A stretch of 64,000 nt of DNA from Acinetobacter halotolerans (GTDB lineage Bacteria; Pseudomonadota; Gammaproteobacteria; Pseudomonadales; Moraxellaceae), in contig NZ_SGIM01000003.1 in NCBI RefSeq assembly GCF_004208515.1, forward strand, positions 248,001-312,000, read 5' to 3'. The stretch's first letter is position 1. Every line of letters starts with the position of its first letter. Shown here one piece after another: positions 23,118-32,225 of this stretch. The position numbers and the translations under genes are program-made. The notes under the pieces were generated by a model. That model did no database searches, had not been told where the DNA came from, and was given only the letters and a program-made list of their open reading frames with translations.

Positions 23118-25253
23118 TTAAACCGCTTCTAGCGGGGTTGCTAAGAGATTTTGAACATCAAGCTGGATACCTGCATCTTTCAGTTGCGACTGTATTCCGT
23201 TATAAAGTGCATCAAGCAACACCTTACGCTGACTTTCAGTAACATCCAACTGTGCAATATTTTTTTGTAAATGTTGTACGATCACCATTTCATCTAGATC
23301 TAGAATTTTTAAAGCATATACATAGCCATAAATCGCCCCTTTCAATAAATTTTGATAAGGAATTTGTTGGTGTATATGTTGTTCAATACTACCCAAAACG
23401 CGCTCATTAAAACTTAGTTTTCGTAAAGGATCTCTAGCCACACGCTCACAAGGATCTTTATAAGCTGATCGACATGAGTTCAAGAAACTCTCTGCCATAC
23501 GATCCAGTTCTTTGGCTTGATTTGGAACGATATTGCCTAAACCTAATTTAATTTCATCCACCAGCTGTTCAACAAAACGCTGCATCTTTTGATCAGACAT
23601 TGCGATACCAATGGTTTCCATCTCATTTAAACTGGCATACCAAGCCAACATAGCATGACTGCCATTCCACAAACGATTCTTAATCATTTGAATATCTGCA
23701 ATCTGATCAACTAAAACCATTTGTCGCATTTTACTTAAGAGTGGACTCCGATTTTCAACATAAATCGGCATGTCTGCTTCACTATTGAATAATATCAGAT
23801 CCATATTTTGCATGCTCTGACCTGCTTGAAACTGATCACGTAGGTCTTCTAAGCACCGAGTCATCTGTTGCTCGTGTTTCTCACTCAAAGTGGTTTCATC
23901 TGAGAGTTCAACAGCATCTTCATTCAAATTAGCTTGACTCTGTATATATAAACGATGCTTGATATTAAGCTGACGATATAATGCTTGATCGGTCAGTTTT
24001 GAAACCATTCGGTTCACGACCGTATCGCAAAAATAATGCTCACTTAAAATATGTTCGGCAATATCTTCATCAGTGATCTCAAGTAAAGCATCACGGATAT
24101 ATTTGAGTACCAAATACTTTGCACAAACTTTGTTAAGAACAATTAAAAAAGTAATGGGTTCATTATTATTCTGTATATCCTGAGACATAAAACGAGCAAG
24201 CAGACCCTTTGCAATAACTCTAGCTTCCGATTCAATTGCATTTTCTGGGATACATAATGCAATCAGGCTGGACTGCATATACATCTCAAGCATTTGTTGT
24301 TCATTATTAGCATCAATGACTGTTAGATTGTCAATTCGTTCATCATAAGAAGATTGACCATATCGAATGCTATAACCAGCAAAAGTATTCACAGACTCTA
24401 GGTATAAACGATTTCTAGTCGACGCCAACATTCGTTTAGGTCGGGTAAAACCATCCCAATGTGACAAGATTTGGGCTATATATCCGCCACCAATTGCACC
24501 AAAACCATGAATACCCACGGTTAACTGATTTAAACTTTGTGGAAAAGCTTCTTGGAGAATTGGCATCCCCATTTCTGGAATATGTTGATCCAAAGCATTT
24601 AGACATTCATACATGTCTTGATAATAGAAATTTGCCTTAGACAACATATCATCGTTTGGTTCTTTTATATCTTTAAATAAAATCGTGATGCCAGCTGCAT
24701 CATAAGCCGAACGAATACCATTTTCAGAATCTTCAAACATCAAACAAGTTGATGTCTCCAAATTTAACTGTTCAGCAGCTTTTAAGAAAATTTCTGGATG
24801 TGGTTTCCCTTTTTCAACTTCATCACCACAAACCAACACATCAAAAAACTTATAGACATTGGCATTAATCAAATATTCTTCAGCGATTGCCCTTCGGCTT
24901 GAAGTGGCAACGGCCATCCTTAAACCTGACTTTCTTAAACGCTCTAAGACTTGAACTAAGCCCTTTTTAATGGGTACACCTAAGTGACGAACTGTCTCTA
25001 ACTCTAATTCATCAGCACGTTTTCGAATTGCTTGGTATGGAACATCCTCACCATAATGTTTTTGAGCAAGCTGCTCAGCTGTTTTTGCACTTAAACCTAA
25101 ACAGTTCATGAGATAATCATCAGAAAATTCCTGTCCAATGAGTTCTTGAGATGCCTGTTTCAATGTTTGAAACCGTAACCGCTCAGTATCAAACATTGTG
25201 CCATCCATATCAAAAATTGCCCCATGAACAGGATAATCATGAAAAATAAGCAT
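23118..25253 (-). CDS. mtlD: Bifunctional mannitol-1-phosphate dehydrogenase/phosphatase MtlD
   Basis: 711 residues, a two-domain fusion. Residues 1 to about 230 are a HAD phosphatase (beta-phosphoglucomutase-like), with nucleophile Asp15 and Asp17 in IFDMDGTMFDTE, then VATSSRRAIAEE and GKPHPEIFLKA. From about residue 250, VGIHGFGAIGGGYIAQ opens the Rossmann domain of a mannitol-1-phosphate 5-dehydrogenase that runs to the C-terminus. This architecture is known from Acinetobacter MtlD, which turns fructose-6-phosphate into mannitol as a compatible solute under salt stress. AAGGAG lies six bases before the ATG. It stands alone, without phosphotransferase genes, which supports synthesis rather than uptake. 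Confidence 0.93.
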   Translation of the reverse strand: MLIFHDYPVHGAIFDMDGTMFDTERLRFQTLKQASQELIGQEFSDDYLMNCLGLSAKTAEQLAQKHYGEDVPYQAIRKRADELELETVRHLGVPIKKGLVQVLERLRKSGLRMAVATSSRRAIAEEYLINANVYKFFDVLVCGDEVEKGKPHPEIFLKAAEQLNLETSTCLMFEDSENGIRSAYDAAGITILFKDIKEPNDDMLSKANFYYQDMYECLNALDQHIPEMGMPILQEAFPQSLNQLTVGIHGFGAIGGGYIAQILSHWDGFTRPKRMLASTRNRLYLESVNTFAGYSIRYGQSSYDERIDNLTVIDANNEQQMLEMYMQSSLIALCIPENAIESEARVIAKGLLARFMSQDIQNNNEPITFLIVLNKVCAKYLVLKYIRDALLEITDEDIAEHILSEHYFCDTVVNRMVSKLTDQALYRQLNIKHRLYIQSQANLNEDAVELSDETTLSEKHEQQMTRCLEDLRDQFQAGQSMQNMDLILFNSEADMPIYVENRSPLLSKMRQMVLVDQIADIQMIKNRLWNGSHAMLAWYASLNEMETIGIAMSDQKMQRFVEQLVDEIKLGLGNIVPNQAKELDRMAESFLNSCRSAYKDPCERVARDPLRKLSFNERVLGSIEQHIHQQIPYQNLLKGAIYGYVYALKILDLDEMVIVQHLQKNIAQLDVTESQRKVLLDALYNGIQSQLKDAGIQLDVQNLLATPLEAV

Positions 25254-25447
25254 TATTACTCCTTAGCTTTTTTATACGTTATCTAGAATAACCAATAAAG
25301 ATGCCAATAATGCAGGCTGTAAATAAATGAAATGAAATTGATTAAAAATCATACAACAATCTCAGGTTCTTATTGTCTTTTGTTATAATTGGATAAAAAA
25401 CTTGCACCTTCGTGTAATCTATGAACGTTTAATGATCGAATTTGAGT

Positions 25448-25471
25448 GACATACGCAGCAAAGCGTATGTC
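25448..25471. repeat. Perfect inverted repeat between mtlD and bfnL
   Basis: GACATACGC (25448-25456), loop AGCAAA, GCGTATGTC (25463-25471). It lies 48 bases after the bfnL stop and 195 bases before the mtlD start. No T-run follows on either strand. It may be a hairpin in the bfnL 3' end or an operator. The rest of the 265-base gap shows nothing firm. Confidence 0.5.
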
Positions 25472-25518
25472 TAAAATCTGCGAATTACTGATGAAACCGC
25501 CTAAGATACGCTGAGAAT

Positions 25519-26139
25519 CTAGGCCGGTTGTTCATTCATTTGTTGTTGCGATGCTTGATAATGCTCCCCAAACTTGTCATAAAAAGTTTCTCTAAAGCAG
25601 TAATACAACATCGCCGTTTTTTCCGCCATCGGAATCAAACCTTGGCTCTCATAACAAAGATCTTCTACCACCGCTGCATATGGTTTTACCGTATGGTCTG
25701 GTTCACCAACAATCTTTTTAGCTTTAGAATGTTCAAAAATATAGAAACTCAATAAACGAATTGTTGGACGTAAAAAACCTTTTCCAAATACCGATTTATC
25801 ACCAAATAACAAATGCCATCCTAAATCATTGTCATCACCTTGGTAATAACGACCCAAACGATCTCGCTTACCCTCATAGATTTCGGTATAACCGACATCT
25901 TTGCCATTTACACCAACGATCAATAAACGTTGATGGTCGTCTGCCAACATTTTGTCAAAATAAACGTGTAGTTCAAGTTCAGATTTATTGAGTTGCCATT
26001 GTGGAATCACATGAGGTTCATGCATCCACTGATGCAATAAAGGTATATCTTGCGGATATTGAACTTGACGTAAGTAGTATTGTGTTCCGTCTTCATGGTA
26101 TTCAAAGTAATCGGGTAATTGTTGAGAGATTGTGATCAT
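25519..26139 (-). CDS. bfnL: Siderophore-type N-acyltransferase (BfnL, IucB/MbtK-like GNAT)
   Basis: 206 residues of the GNAT subgroup found in siderophore pathways (IucB, AlcB, MbtK). Diagnostic features are PLLHQWMHEPHVIPQW near residue 33, VGYTEIYEGKRDRLG, then DNDLGWHLLFGDKSVFGKGF and the acyl-CoA binding KKIVGEPDHTVKPYAAVVEDLCY. It probably acylates the hydroxylated diamine (the decenoyl arm in baumannoferrin). It is the last gene of the locus and has its own promoter, overlapped by a Fur box. GGATTAGAAG precedes the ATG. The substrate is inferred from the known baumannoferrin structure. Confidence 0.85.
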   Translation of the reverse strand: MITISQQLPDYFEYHEDGTQYYLRQVQYPQDIPLLHQWMHEPHVIPQWQLNKSELELHVYFDKMLADDHQRLLIVGVNGKDVGYTEIYEGKRDRLGRYYQGDDNDLGWHLLFGDKSVFGKGFLRPTIRLLSFYIFEHSKAKKIVGEPDHTVKPYAAVVEDLCYESQGLIPMAEKTAMLYYCFRETFYDKFGEHYQASQQQMNEQPA

Positions 26140-26173
26140 CTTCTAATCCTGGCTTAGCATTATCTTAAATAGT

Positions 26174-26202
26174 AATGATAATCATTTTTATTAATACAGC
26201 AA
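26174..26202 (-). promoter_or_regulatory. Fur box and promoter of bfnL
   Basis: The 13-base perfect palindrome AATGATAATCATT (26174-26186) is the Fur core. On the minus strand TTGCTG (26202-26197), 16 bases, TATCAT (26180-26175) form a promoter whose -10 lies inside the palindrome. It implies that bfnL is transcribed separately from bfnH-K. Confidence 0.75.
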
Positions 26203-26288
26203 CCCTATTTCCCATTTTTCTTTGTTATTTAAACCAGACCACTATTTATAATAAAAATCATGGATCGACTCTACGGCGAGATAAATTT

Positions 26289-26639
26289 CTAACTAGACTT
26301 GCTGATCAGTTCAAATATGCTAAAAATGACAGCAGCTAAAAGGCTCAGCTTCCATAGCAGCGAAAATTTCTTTTTCAATCTATAAAAAAGTAAAATTTGA
26401 ATAAAAAATGCAGTTGGAACGATGACAAACAACCAGGTTAACAATCCTACAGATAACCCCTCAAAGCGGTAATTCATCCACATTGAAATAGCCAATAATA
26501 CTAAGCAGCTAATCACCATGATTTGTTTGATCTGTTGGGAATCCCACCAAGCAAGTTGCAAATGTTTTTGTCCAAACTTGCTTAGCATACAGCTTTGCAT
26601 CAATGCAGCAATCGCCCAAAATAATGAGGCAAAACTCAT
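26289..26639 (-). CDS. bfnK: DUF3325-type small membrane protein BfnK
   Basis: 116 residues with four hydrophobic segments (about 3-18, 38-56, 64-86, 96-112). Its ATG overlaps the bfnJ stop by four bases, as the DUF3325 gene does after the PepSY gene at 11980 in this window. It is the eleventh gene of the baumannoferrin-type locus. It is probably an accessory subunit of the PepSY reductase; no activity is known. Identification rests on order, coupling and size more than on a clear motif. Confidence 0.65.
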   Translation of the reverse strand: MSFASLFWAIAALMQSCMLSKFGQKHLQLAWWDSQQIKQIMVISCLVLLAISMWMNYRFEGLSVGLLTWLFVIVPTAFFIQILLFYRLKKKFSLLWKLSLLAAVIFSIFELISKSS

Positions 26640-28144
26640 GCTTTATCCCTCGTCTTTTTGATATAGAGGCGCAGAAAAGCGAATAACACAAACCCGATAG
26701 TGAGACAGGCAATATCCACACCAGCAATTGACCAACGTTGTTGTAATACGCTATTCCATAAAGATGCCTCAGGTATCGTCATAAAACTTAGTAACGGAAT
26801 CAACAAAAATATAGATGCAGTTAAGCTCGTTAAAGCAATCACCCCTCTACGTATCGGAAGTATGAGACTAAAGATTAAGCTGAATACCCATGCACAATAA
26901 AATAAGGTGACCTGATGATTGATCAAAACATTCGATGTTAGTGGCAATATTCTATTCAAAAGAAGATAAATACCTGAAGCGAAAGGTAAACCTAAAAAAG
27001 TAAAAAAATTAATATGTTGCACTAATTTATATGTAAATGTGTTTTGTTCTTTAATTCTTTTTCTCTGCCATAACAAAGCGCCAGCCGCCAACATGACACA
27101 ACCAATAATTCCAAGAAGCGCCAAGATAAAACGCATCCACATCGAGGCAAAATATCCAAGATGAATACCATAAGTTGACGAAGCAAATTGAGCAATTGCG
27201 CTCATATTTCTCGGCTGCTCGAGCTGCTGCGCTGTATTTGCATTAAAAATATATTGTGGTGTATTGAGCGTAATAATATTTTTATAGTTATAGTCAAAGG
27301 AGATCATTGCTTCTGATGTATTAGGTTTTTGAACTTCAAATTTATCCAGAATCGCACCCTCATCGGTACGCTCAGGCATTTGTGTTATAAAGCTTTGAAA
27401 TGGTTGCATACTTTCTGATGACGGCTGAGGTTTTGCCATTTCAACAAACTGCATTTCACTATAAAACTTAGGAATTCCATCTTTTCCATAATGTTCGGTT
27501 AACCCCCAAGGGAAAACCAAATAAAATAAAATAATCAGACCTGTAAAGGCCATCACCAGATAAAATGGGAAGGTAATAACCCCCGTAATATGATGTAAAT
27601 CGAGTAAGGTACGTTGCCCTTTAAAAGAACGAAAAACGAAGAACTCTTTAATAATTTTCTTATGGGTAATGATCCCTGTAATGAGACTAATCAGTAAAAT
27701 GAGTGCCGCAATCGCCACAATCAGACTACCAACCGAGCTTGGTATTGGATACAAGGTATAATGCAGCTTAAAAAAGAAATCACCGCCTAAGGTATTACGT
27801 AACGGATTAAGCAACTCGCCTGTTTGTGGGTTTTGTAGTTGCTGATGCCGACCTTGTTGGTCTTGCCATTGCAGTAAGTTGACAGGCATTCGCTCGTTGG
27901 CCACCGTGACACGCCAGCGTTTAGCATCTGCGGCATGTTGATTTAGATAGTCAAATGCCATTTCAGCAGCGTGTTGCGTCGTCGGCATTTTTTGTACTTG
28001 AGTTACAATTTCTGGCTGCGACCAAACATTGATTTCTGTACGAAAATACGCGATTGAGCCTGTGAGAAAAATAAAAAAGATCAACCAAAGAAAGAGGATA
28101 CCAAACCAACTATGCAGTATTGCTTGTATTTGACGGAAGTTCAT
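26636..28144 (-). CDS. bfnJ: PepSY-associated membrane protein BfnJ, putative siderophore reductase
   Basis: 502 residues from the ATG at 28144, with GGGGAG ten bases upstream; a TTG three codons earlier also opens the frame. It has the same plan as the paralogue at 10427: LHSWFGILFLWLIFFIFLTG in helix 1, a periplasmic PepSY segment, GIITHKKIIKEFFVFRSFKG, LLDLHHITGVITFPFYL, a second PepSY segment, YGIHLGYFASMWMRFIL and further helices. The His pairs in helices fit two b hemes, as proposed for FoxB-like reductases. Here it lies in the siderophore locus, so reduction of the imported ferric siderophore is the likely job. It is coupled to bfnI and bfnK. Confidence 0.8.
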   Translation of the reverse strand: MNFRQIQAILHSWFGILFLWLIFFIFLTGSIAYFRTEINVWSQPEIVTQVQKMPTTQHAAEMAFDYLNQHAADAKRWRVTVANERMPVNLLQWQDQQGRHQQLQNPQTGELLNPLRNTLGGDFFFKLHYTLYPIPSSVGSLIVAIAALILLISLITGIITHKKIIKEFFVFRSFKGQRTLLDLHHITGVITFPFYLVMAFTGLIILFYLVFPWGLTEHYGKDGIPKFYSEMQFVEMAKPQPSSESMQPFQSFITQMPERTDEGAILDKFEVQKPNTSEAMISFDYNYKNIITLNTPQYIFNANTAQQLEQPRNMSAIAQFASSTYGIHLGYFASMWMRFILALLGIIGCVMLAAGALLWQRKRIKEQNTFTYKLVQHINFFTFLGLPFASGIYLLLNRILPLTSNVLINHQVTLFYCAWVFSLIFSLILPIRRGVIALTSLTASIFLLIPLLSFMTIPEASLWNSVLQQRWSIAGVDIACLTIGFVLFAFLRLYIKKTRDKA

Positions 28145-28145
28145 T

Positions 28146-28439
28146 TCAAACAACTCCCCACTGGGCTAACAACCAATAACTGACAAGCAAAAAGATACCC
28201 AAACTATTAATTGCCCAAAACCACAACTTAGATATGACGGAACTGGTAAAAATGATATAAAAAATAAAAAAGATAAAACTGATGAAAACTGCAAAATACA
28301 CATTTTCAGCTTTAGCAAAAGGTAGCCATTTGGCTAAAACCAGACTTAACCAAGAGCTATAACAATACGCAGCCAAACAAACAATAAACACTCTACGGTA
28401 GCTGAGATAAAACTTTTCTTGTTTTTCAGAGTGATTCAT
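28146..28439 (-). CDS. bfnI: DUF3649-type small membrane protein BfnI
   Basis: 97 residues with three helices (about 16-35, 46-67, 70-93) after a charged N-terminus (MNHSEKQEKF). It has the same length and position before the PepSY gene as the protein at 10132. It lies 86 bases downstream of bfnH behind a terminator hairpin, so expression depends on read-through or an unseen promoter. Role unknown; probably part of a complex with BfnJ and BfnK. Confidence 0.65.
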   Translation of the reverse strand: MNHSEKQEKFYLSYRRVFIVCLAAYCYSSWLSLVLAKWLPFAKAENVYFAVFISFIFFIFYIIFTSSVISKLWFWAINSLGIFLLVSYWLLAQWGVV

Positions 28440-28478
28440 CTGTACGACCTTAAAAAAGAAAAAAATACTGTATGCAAA

Positions 28479-28513
28479 AAGGAAATATCTGCAATAAATA
28501 CAGATATTTCCTT
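28479..28513 (-). terminator. Terminator between bfnH and bfnI
   Basis: AAGGAAATATCTG (28479-28491) and CAGATATTTCCTT (28501-28513) are perfect 13-base arms around a nine-base loop. On the minus strand the stem runs into TTTTTGC. It would lower bfnIJK expression relative to the receptor. Confidence 0.85.
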
Positions 28514-28525
28514 AATTAGACCGAA

Positions 28526-30748
28526 TTAATAGTTAAAGGTATAACTTAAACCATAAGTACGACCTTCAGCAGGAAGACTTTCAACAAGCCCATATATCTT
28601 TTCAGCTTGCTGACTGTAGACAGTACGATAGTCTCTATTCCAAACATTATAGACACCAAAATCTACGCGGCCTTTCCATGCTGGGAAATGCGTTAATACA
28701 TCCATGGTGGTGTAACCTTTTATTTTAACTGCAGCCGGTGAACCATCTTTCAAAGCTTCATCCGTACCTTTTACTGCTAGCATCTGTACCCGAGTACCAA
28801 AACCTTCATCGTTATTCCATTCAGCAAACACCGTCCCTTTGGTCGGCGATACTTGGGTAGCATTTAACTCTTTCCATTTGTTGTCTGCTTTATCTTTAAA
28901 TTGACCACGGGTATAACCCAAGCTACCGCCAACTTTAAAATCCTGCATAAATGGATAACTTGCAGTGACTTCCGCACCATAAATGCGCTGATCAGTATCA
29001 ACAATACTTGCCACTCTATTTTCAAACTTGGTTACTTTATCCGAAGTGTTATAAAAACCTGTGATCCCTAGGTTTAGCCCTTGCTCATCATTCAAACGCC
29101 AACCCAATTCATAACTATTTACACGAATAGGTTGTAAATCTGCGGTTGTGGTCAAGTTAAATGCGTCACGCATCATGCGTTGTACATCAGGGAAACTAAA
29201 ACCTTGTGAAAAGTTTGCAAAAGCTTGTTGATCATCCGTTAGCTTATATACTGTTCCTAAGTTAAACAGAACCGTATCATCACTTACAGAACCGCTTGGC
29301 TGTTCAACACCTCGGGCAGTATAAGCTTCTGTTTTTGCTTTAATATATTGATAGCGCGTACCTGCTTGTACATTTAAACGATCTGTAAGTGCGTAATCTA
29401 CTTGCAAGAATGTGCCAACATTTTGAATCGTTGTATCAGGCCCAGCATCAGAAGTCTTCCCCGTTGGTTTAAAGTGAAGTCCTGTATTTGATACAGCTAA
29501 GTGATCATAATATTGATCATCCTTTTCATGATCATAATCAACACCATACGTCAGCTTAAGATCACGGCTTGCAATGTTAAGATCACTTTGCATGGTGGAA
29601 CGGAAACCCGCAACATCAATGTTAGACTGGCTCTGTGTTGCTTCGGTCATAGCAGCACCAGTATAGACTGGATAGAAACGCGCATCTTCTTTACGGTAGT
29701 ACGCTTCTAGATTAAGTACTTGCCCCAAAACATTTTGATTTTGGTACTGTGTATTGAATGCATAACGTTCAGTAAATGGCTGCGTCGGTAATTGTAAGCC
29801 TTTTTTACCGATATAAGAGTTTGGTAAACCACCATAAACATAATTAGGGCCGTAATCAGGACCATATTCACTATCTTGCTTGTCTTTATAATACTGTGCT
29901 CCAAAACTCAAAGATTGAGTATCTGTGAGGTCAATACTAATACGTCCATTTACATCAATAGTGTCGGTATCTTGTCGACTGGTTTGCATTGGCCCAATCG
30001 CAATACGGTCACCATGACTATCAAACTGCGACCCACGACTGGTAAAATTCGCGCCTAAAAAGCCATTGAGATTATCTTTACTAAAAGCAACCGACTGCCC
30101 CACTTCATAAGCTAAACCATCGCCACGGAAAGTATCAGAAGATGTAATCCCCAATTTCGTTTCAAAGCTTAGTGGTTGCGATGCATCTGCACGTTTGGTA
30201 ATGATATTGATAATGCCACCTGTTGCACCAGAACCATAAATGCTGGTTGCCCCTGAAAGCACTTCAATACGTTCAATCATACTTGGACTAATGCTATTGA
30301 GTTGTCGAGCAACATCACGTGAACCGTTTTGTGACACACCATCAATCAAAATCATCACATCACGACCACGCATGGTCTGCCCATAATTTGTGGTCGTACC
30401 TGTGCTTGGTGCCAGTGACGGTACTAATTGCGCTAACACATCGGCCAGTTTACGACCTGCACCACTCTGCTGTTCAATTTGATTTTTTTCGATGGTTTGA
30501 ACCGTACCCGCAATATCTGCAATGTTTTTTGGTGTACGTGTTGCTGTGATCACAATTTTTTCTAACTGAGTCGTAGGCTTTTGATCAACGTTTGCTGTTA
30601 CAGATGCATTCGAAGATACTGTTTCTGCATATGCCTGTTGGGCAAACATGGCTAAAACAGCAAGACAACACGGTGTCATCTTTAATAAAAACTGTTTTGT
30701 ATTTATCTGATTCTGAAGTTCAGCCCCAATTTCATTGTTCACTTTCAT
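28526..30748 (-). CDS. bfnH: TonB-dependent siderophore receptor BfnH
   Basis: 740 residues. The N-terminus is a long signal peptide (hydrophobic CCLAVLAMFAQQA, cleaved after AYA near residue 41). A TonB box (LEKIVITATRTP) follows, then a plug with RKLADVLAQLVPSLAPS, IERIEVLSGATSIYGSGATGG and INIITKRAD, and a 22-strand barrel ending LSYTFNY. It imports the ferric siderophore made by this locus. GGAG lies eleven bases before the ATG. It is transcribed from its own Fur-overlapped promoter inside the 3' end of bfnG, and a terminator follows. Confidence 0.92.
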   Translation of the reverse strand: MKVNNEIGAELQNQINTKQFLLKMTPCCLAVLAMFAQQAYAETVSSNASVTANVDQKPTTQLEKIVITATRTPKNIADIAGTVQTIEKNQIEQQSGAGRKLADVLAQLVPSLAPSTGTTTNYGQTMRGRDVMILIDGVSQNGSRDVARQLNSISPSMIERIEVLSGATSIYGSGATGGIINIITKRADASQPLSFETKLGITSSDTFRGDGLAYEVGQSVAFSKDNLNGFLGANFTSRGSQFDSHGDRIAIGPMQTSRQDTDTIDVNGRISIDLTDTQSLSFGAQYYKDKQDSEYGPDYGPNYVYGGLPNSYIGKKGLQLPTQPFTERYAFNTQYQNQNVLGQVLNLEAYYRKEDARFYPVYTGAAMTEATQSQSNIDVAGFRSTMQSDLNIASRDLKLTYGVDYDHEKDDQYYDHLAVSNTGLHFKPTGKTSDAGPDTTIQNVGTFLQVDYALTDRLNVQAGTRYQYIKAKTEAYTARGVEQPSGSVSDDTVLFNLGTVYKLTDDQQAFANFSQGFSFPDVQRMMRDAFNLTTTADLQPIRVNSYELGWRLNDEQGLNLGITGFYNTSDKVTKFENRVASIVDTDQRIYGAEVTASYPFMQDFKVGGSLGYTRGQFKDKADNKWKELNATQVSPTKGTVFAEWNNDEGFGTRVQMLAVKGTDEALKDGSPAAVKIKGYTTMDVLTHFPAWKGRVDFGVYNVWNRDYRTVYSQQAEKIYGLVESLPAEGRTYGLSYTFNY

Positions 30749-30804
30749 TTTTTACTTCTCCAGAGAATTCGTTCAAGCCACTAAAAATGTTCAAAAGGCG
30801 AGCT

Positions 30805-30844
30805 ATTATACTTAATACAAACACTAATGAGAATAATTAACATT
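30805..30844 (-). promoter_or_regulatory. Fur box and promoter of bfnH
   Basis: AATGAGAATAATTAACATT (30826-30844) is a 19-base Fur box with a few mismatches to a perfect palindrome; a second ATTAATGATTATTATT-like half lies just upstream. On the minus strand TTCTCA (30833-30828), 17 bases, TATAAT (30810-30805) form the promoter. The Fur box covers the -35 and overlaps the bfnG stop codon. Confidence 0.75.
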
Positions 30845-31459
30845 AAAATAATAATCATTAATATTTTCCTGCGAAAAGAATTTCTCCTTCTTATGTCGCT
30901 CCTCATCTTCTAATTGCTGAAAAACATCTAGATATTCATATGCAATATCAGTTTTTAAGACAAAAACGCCATCTGCATCGGCAATCAATAAATCACCTGA
31001 CTGCACTGAGAATTGATTGATATAAATCTCTGCATTGATTTCAACCAAACTTTCCCCTTGATTTCGAGTCGTGAGGCAGCTTACAGAATGGGCAAAGATC
31101 GGCAATCTGAAATTGAGCAAAGCGGTACGATCAGTAATTGCACCCAAAACAACCACACCTGCTAAACCACAATGTATGGCTGCAACACTTCTCTGCTCCC
31201 CCCAACATGCACGTTGAAGATCATATCGAGCATCAATCATTAATACTTCATTTGCTTTACAACTCATGAGCACATGTCTTAATTCACTTGCGTTATTTGA
31301 TTCAAGTCGCGCCGTTCGTACAATACCGACTAACTTCTGCTCAGGTGAGATTGGAAAAACATGTGGAATATGCCCTATATCAAGCACATGACCAATCGTT
31401 GAGGTCGCGATATTTTGATAAGCAGCAACCAGTGATTCAAAATGGTCTGTTTGACTCAT
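30824..31459 (-). CDS. bfnG: RraA / HMG-aldolase-like protein BfnG
   Basis: 211 residues of the RraA-like fold shared by the RNase E regulator RraA and 4-hydroxy-4-methyl-2-oxoglutarate (HMG) aldolases. Visible are STIGHVLDIGHIP, GEQRSVAAIHCGLAGVVVLG, AITDRTAL, and GDLLIADADGVFVL. HMG aldolases have GxxRD at the metal/substrate site; here the Arg and Asp are in a different order (ITDR). It starts within the bfnF stop (ATGA). Baumannoferrin contains an alpha-ketoglutarate unit, so a role in preparing or joining a 2-oxo acid is possible but unproved. A former annotation as menaquinone methyltransferase is a known RraA misnomer. Confidence 0.75.
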   Translation of the reverse strand: MSQTDHFESLVAAYQNIATSTIGHVLDIGHIPHVFPISPEQKLVGIVRTARLESNNASELRHVLMSCKANEVLMIDARYDLQRACWGEQRSVAAIHCGLAGVVVLGAITDRTALLNFRLPIFAHSVSCLTTRNQGESLVEINAEIYINQFSVQSGDLLIADADGVFVLKTDIAYEYLDVFQQLEDEERHKKEKFFSQENINDYYFNVNYSH

Positions 31460-32217
31460 GACTTACTCTCTTTCATTTCTTTTAACTGTAAAGGACAATT
31501 GCGGCATAAAGTCTGCCCAGCTTCTTCAAGCTGAAAATAGAAGCAGCACTTTTTTCTCATATAAATTTCGTTATTTGGACACCAATTATTCCAAAGGGAA
31601 ATGAAAGGATTTTCAGCTAAGTTAAAACTTTCGCCTGATTTTGCTTTCAGTAATGCAATTTGCTGTTGTAAACGTGATCGCTTCGCTTTGCTTAAATCTT
31701 GTCGTGCTTGGGACTGATAAAACTGGACTACTCGAACAGCTGCATTTTCCCAAAGCAAGGGATAAGGAACATGTCCAACTTTGGCAAGTTGTTGAAACAA
31801 TGGATTGAATTGTCCCAACATATTTTCAATATTATGTAAGGACATGATTTGAAGTGATGATAATGTCGGTTCAACCAATTGCAATGTTCTATCCCAATGC
31901 CATGACACAGGTAAATCCACTGCCAATACCGCACTACTCCAGCCAATAAATGGCAACGATGCCGCATGACAATATAAAAAAGGAAGTATCCAGATCGTTG
32001 CCCAATATTTGATAAATAATGAGCTTGCGCAGGTCATATTTTTGGCATGAATATGCGCCGCAAAATTTTGTAAAACTTGTCTACAACTCGACTCATCCAT
32101 GAGGTCGGCTAAACGGATTGCATCACCAGCTAAACAACGGATATCCAGTTGCAGATCTTGCTGCAATATAGCCGTGGTCTCAGACCACGTTTGCGGAAAA
32201 TACAGGCAGGTATTCAT
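31456..32217 (-). CDS. bfnF: FhuF-like ferric iron reductase BfnF
   Basis: 253 residues from the ATG at 32217, eight bases after the bfnE stop; an upstream start would overlap bfnE by 25 bases. The C-terminus has the FhuF [2Fe-2S] pattern: CC, twelve residues, CRNC (KKCCFYFQLEEAGQTLCRNC). FhuF of E. coli has ten residues in that gap. The N-terminal part resembles the IucA/IucC-like C-terminal fold of FhuF (AHIHAKNMTCASSLFIKYW). It probably reduces ferric hydroxamate in the cytoplasm so that iron is released. It overlaps bfnG. Confidence 0.75.
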   Translation of the reverse strand: MNTCLYFPQTWSETTAILQQDLQLDIRCLAGDAIRLADLMDESSCRQVLQNFAAHIHAKNMTCASSLFIKYWATIWILPFLYCHAASLPFIGWSSAVLAVDLPVSWHWDRTLQLVEPTLSSLQIMSLHNIENMLGQFNPLFQQLAKVGHVPYPLLWENAAVRVVQFYQSQARQDLSKAKRSRLQQQIALLKAKSGESFNLAENPFISLWNNWCPNNEIYMRKKCCFYFQLEEAGQTLCRNCPLQLKEMKESKS

Positions 32218-32225
32218 AGCGAACA

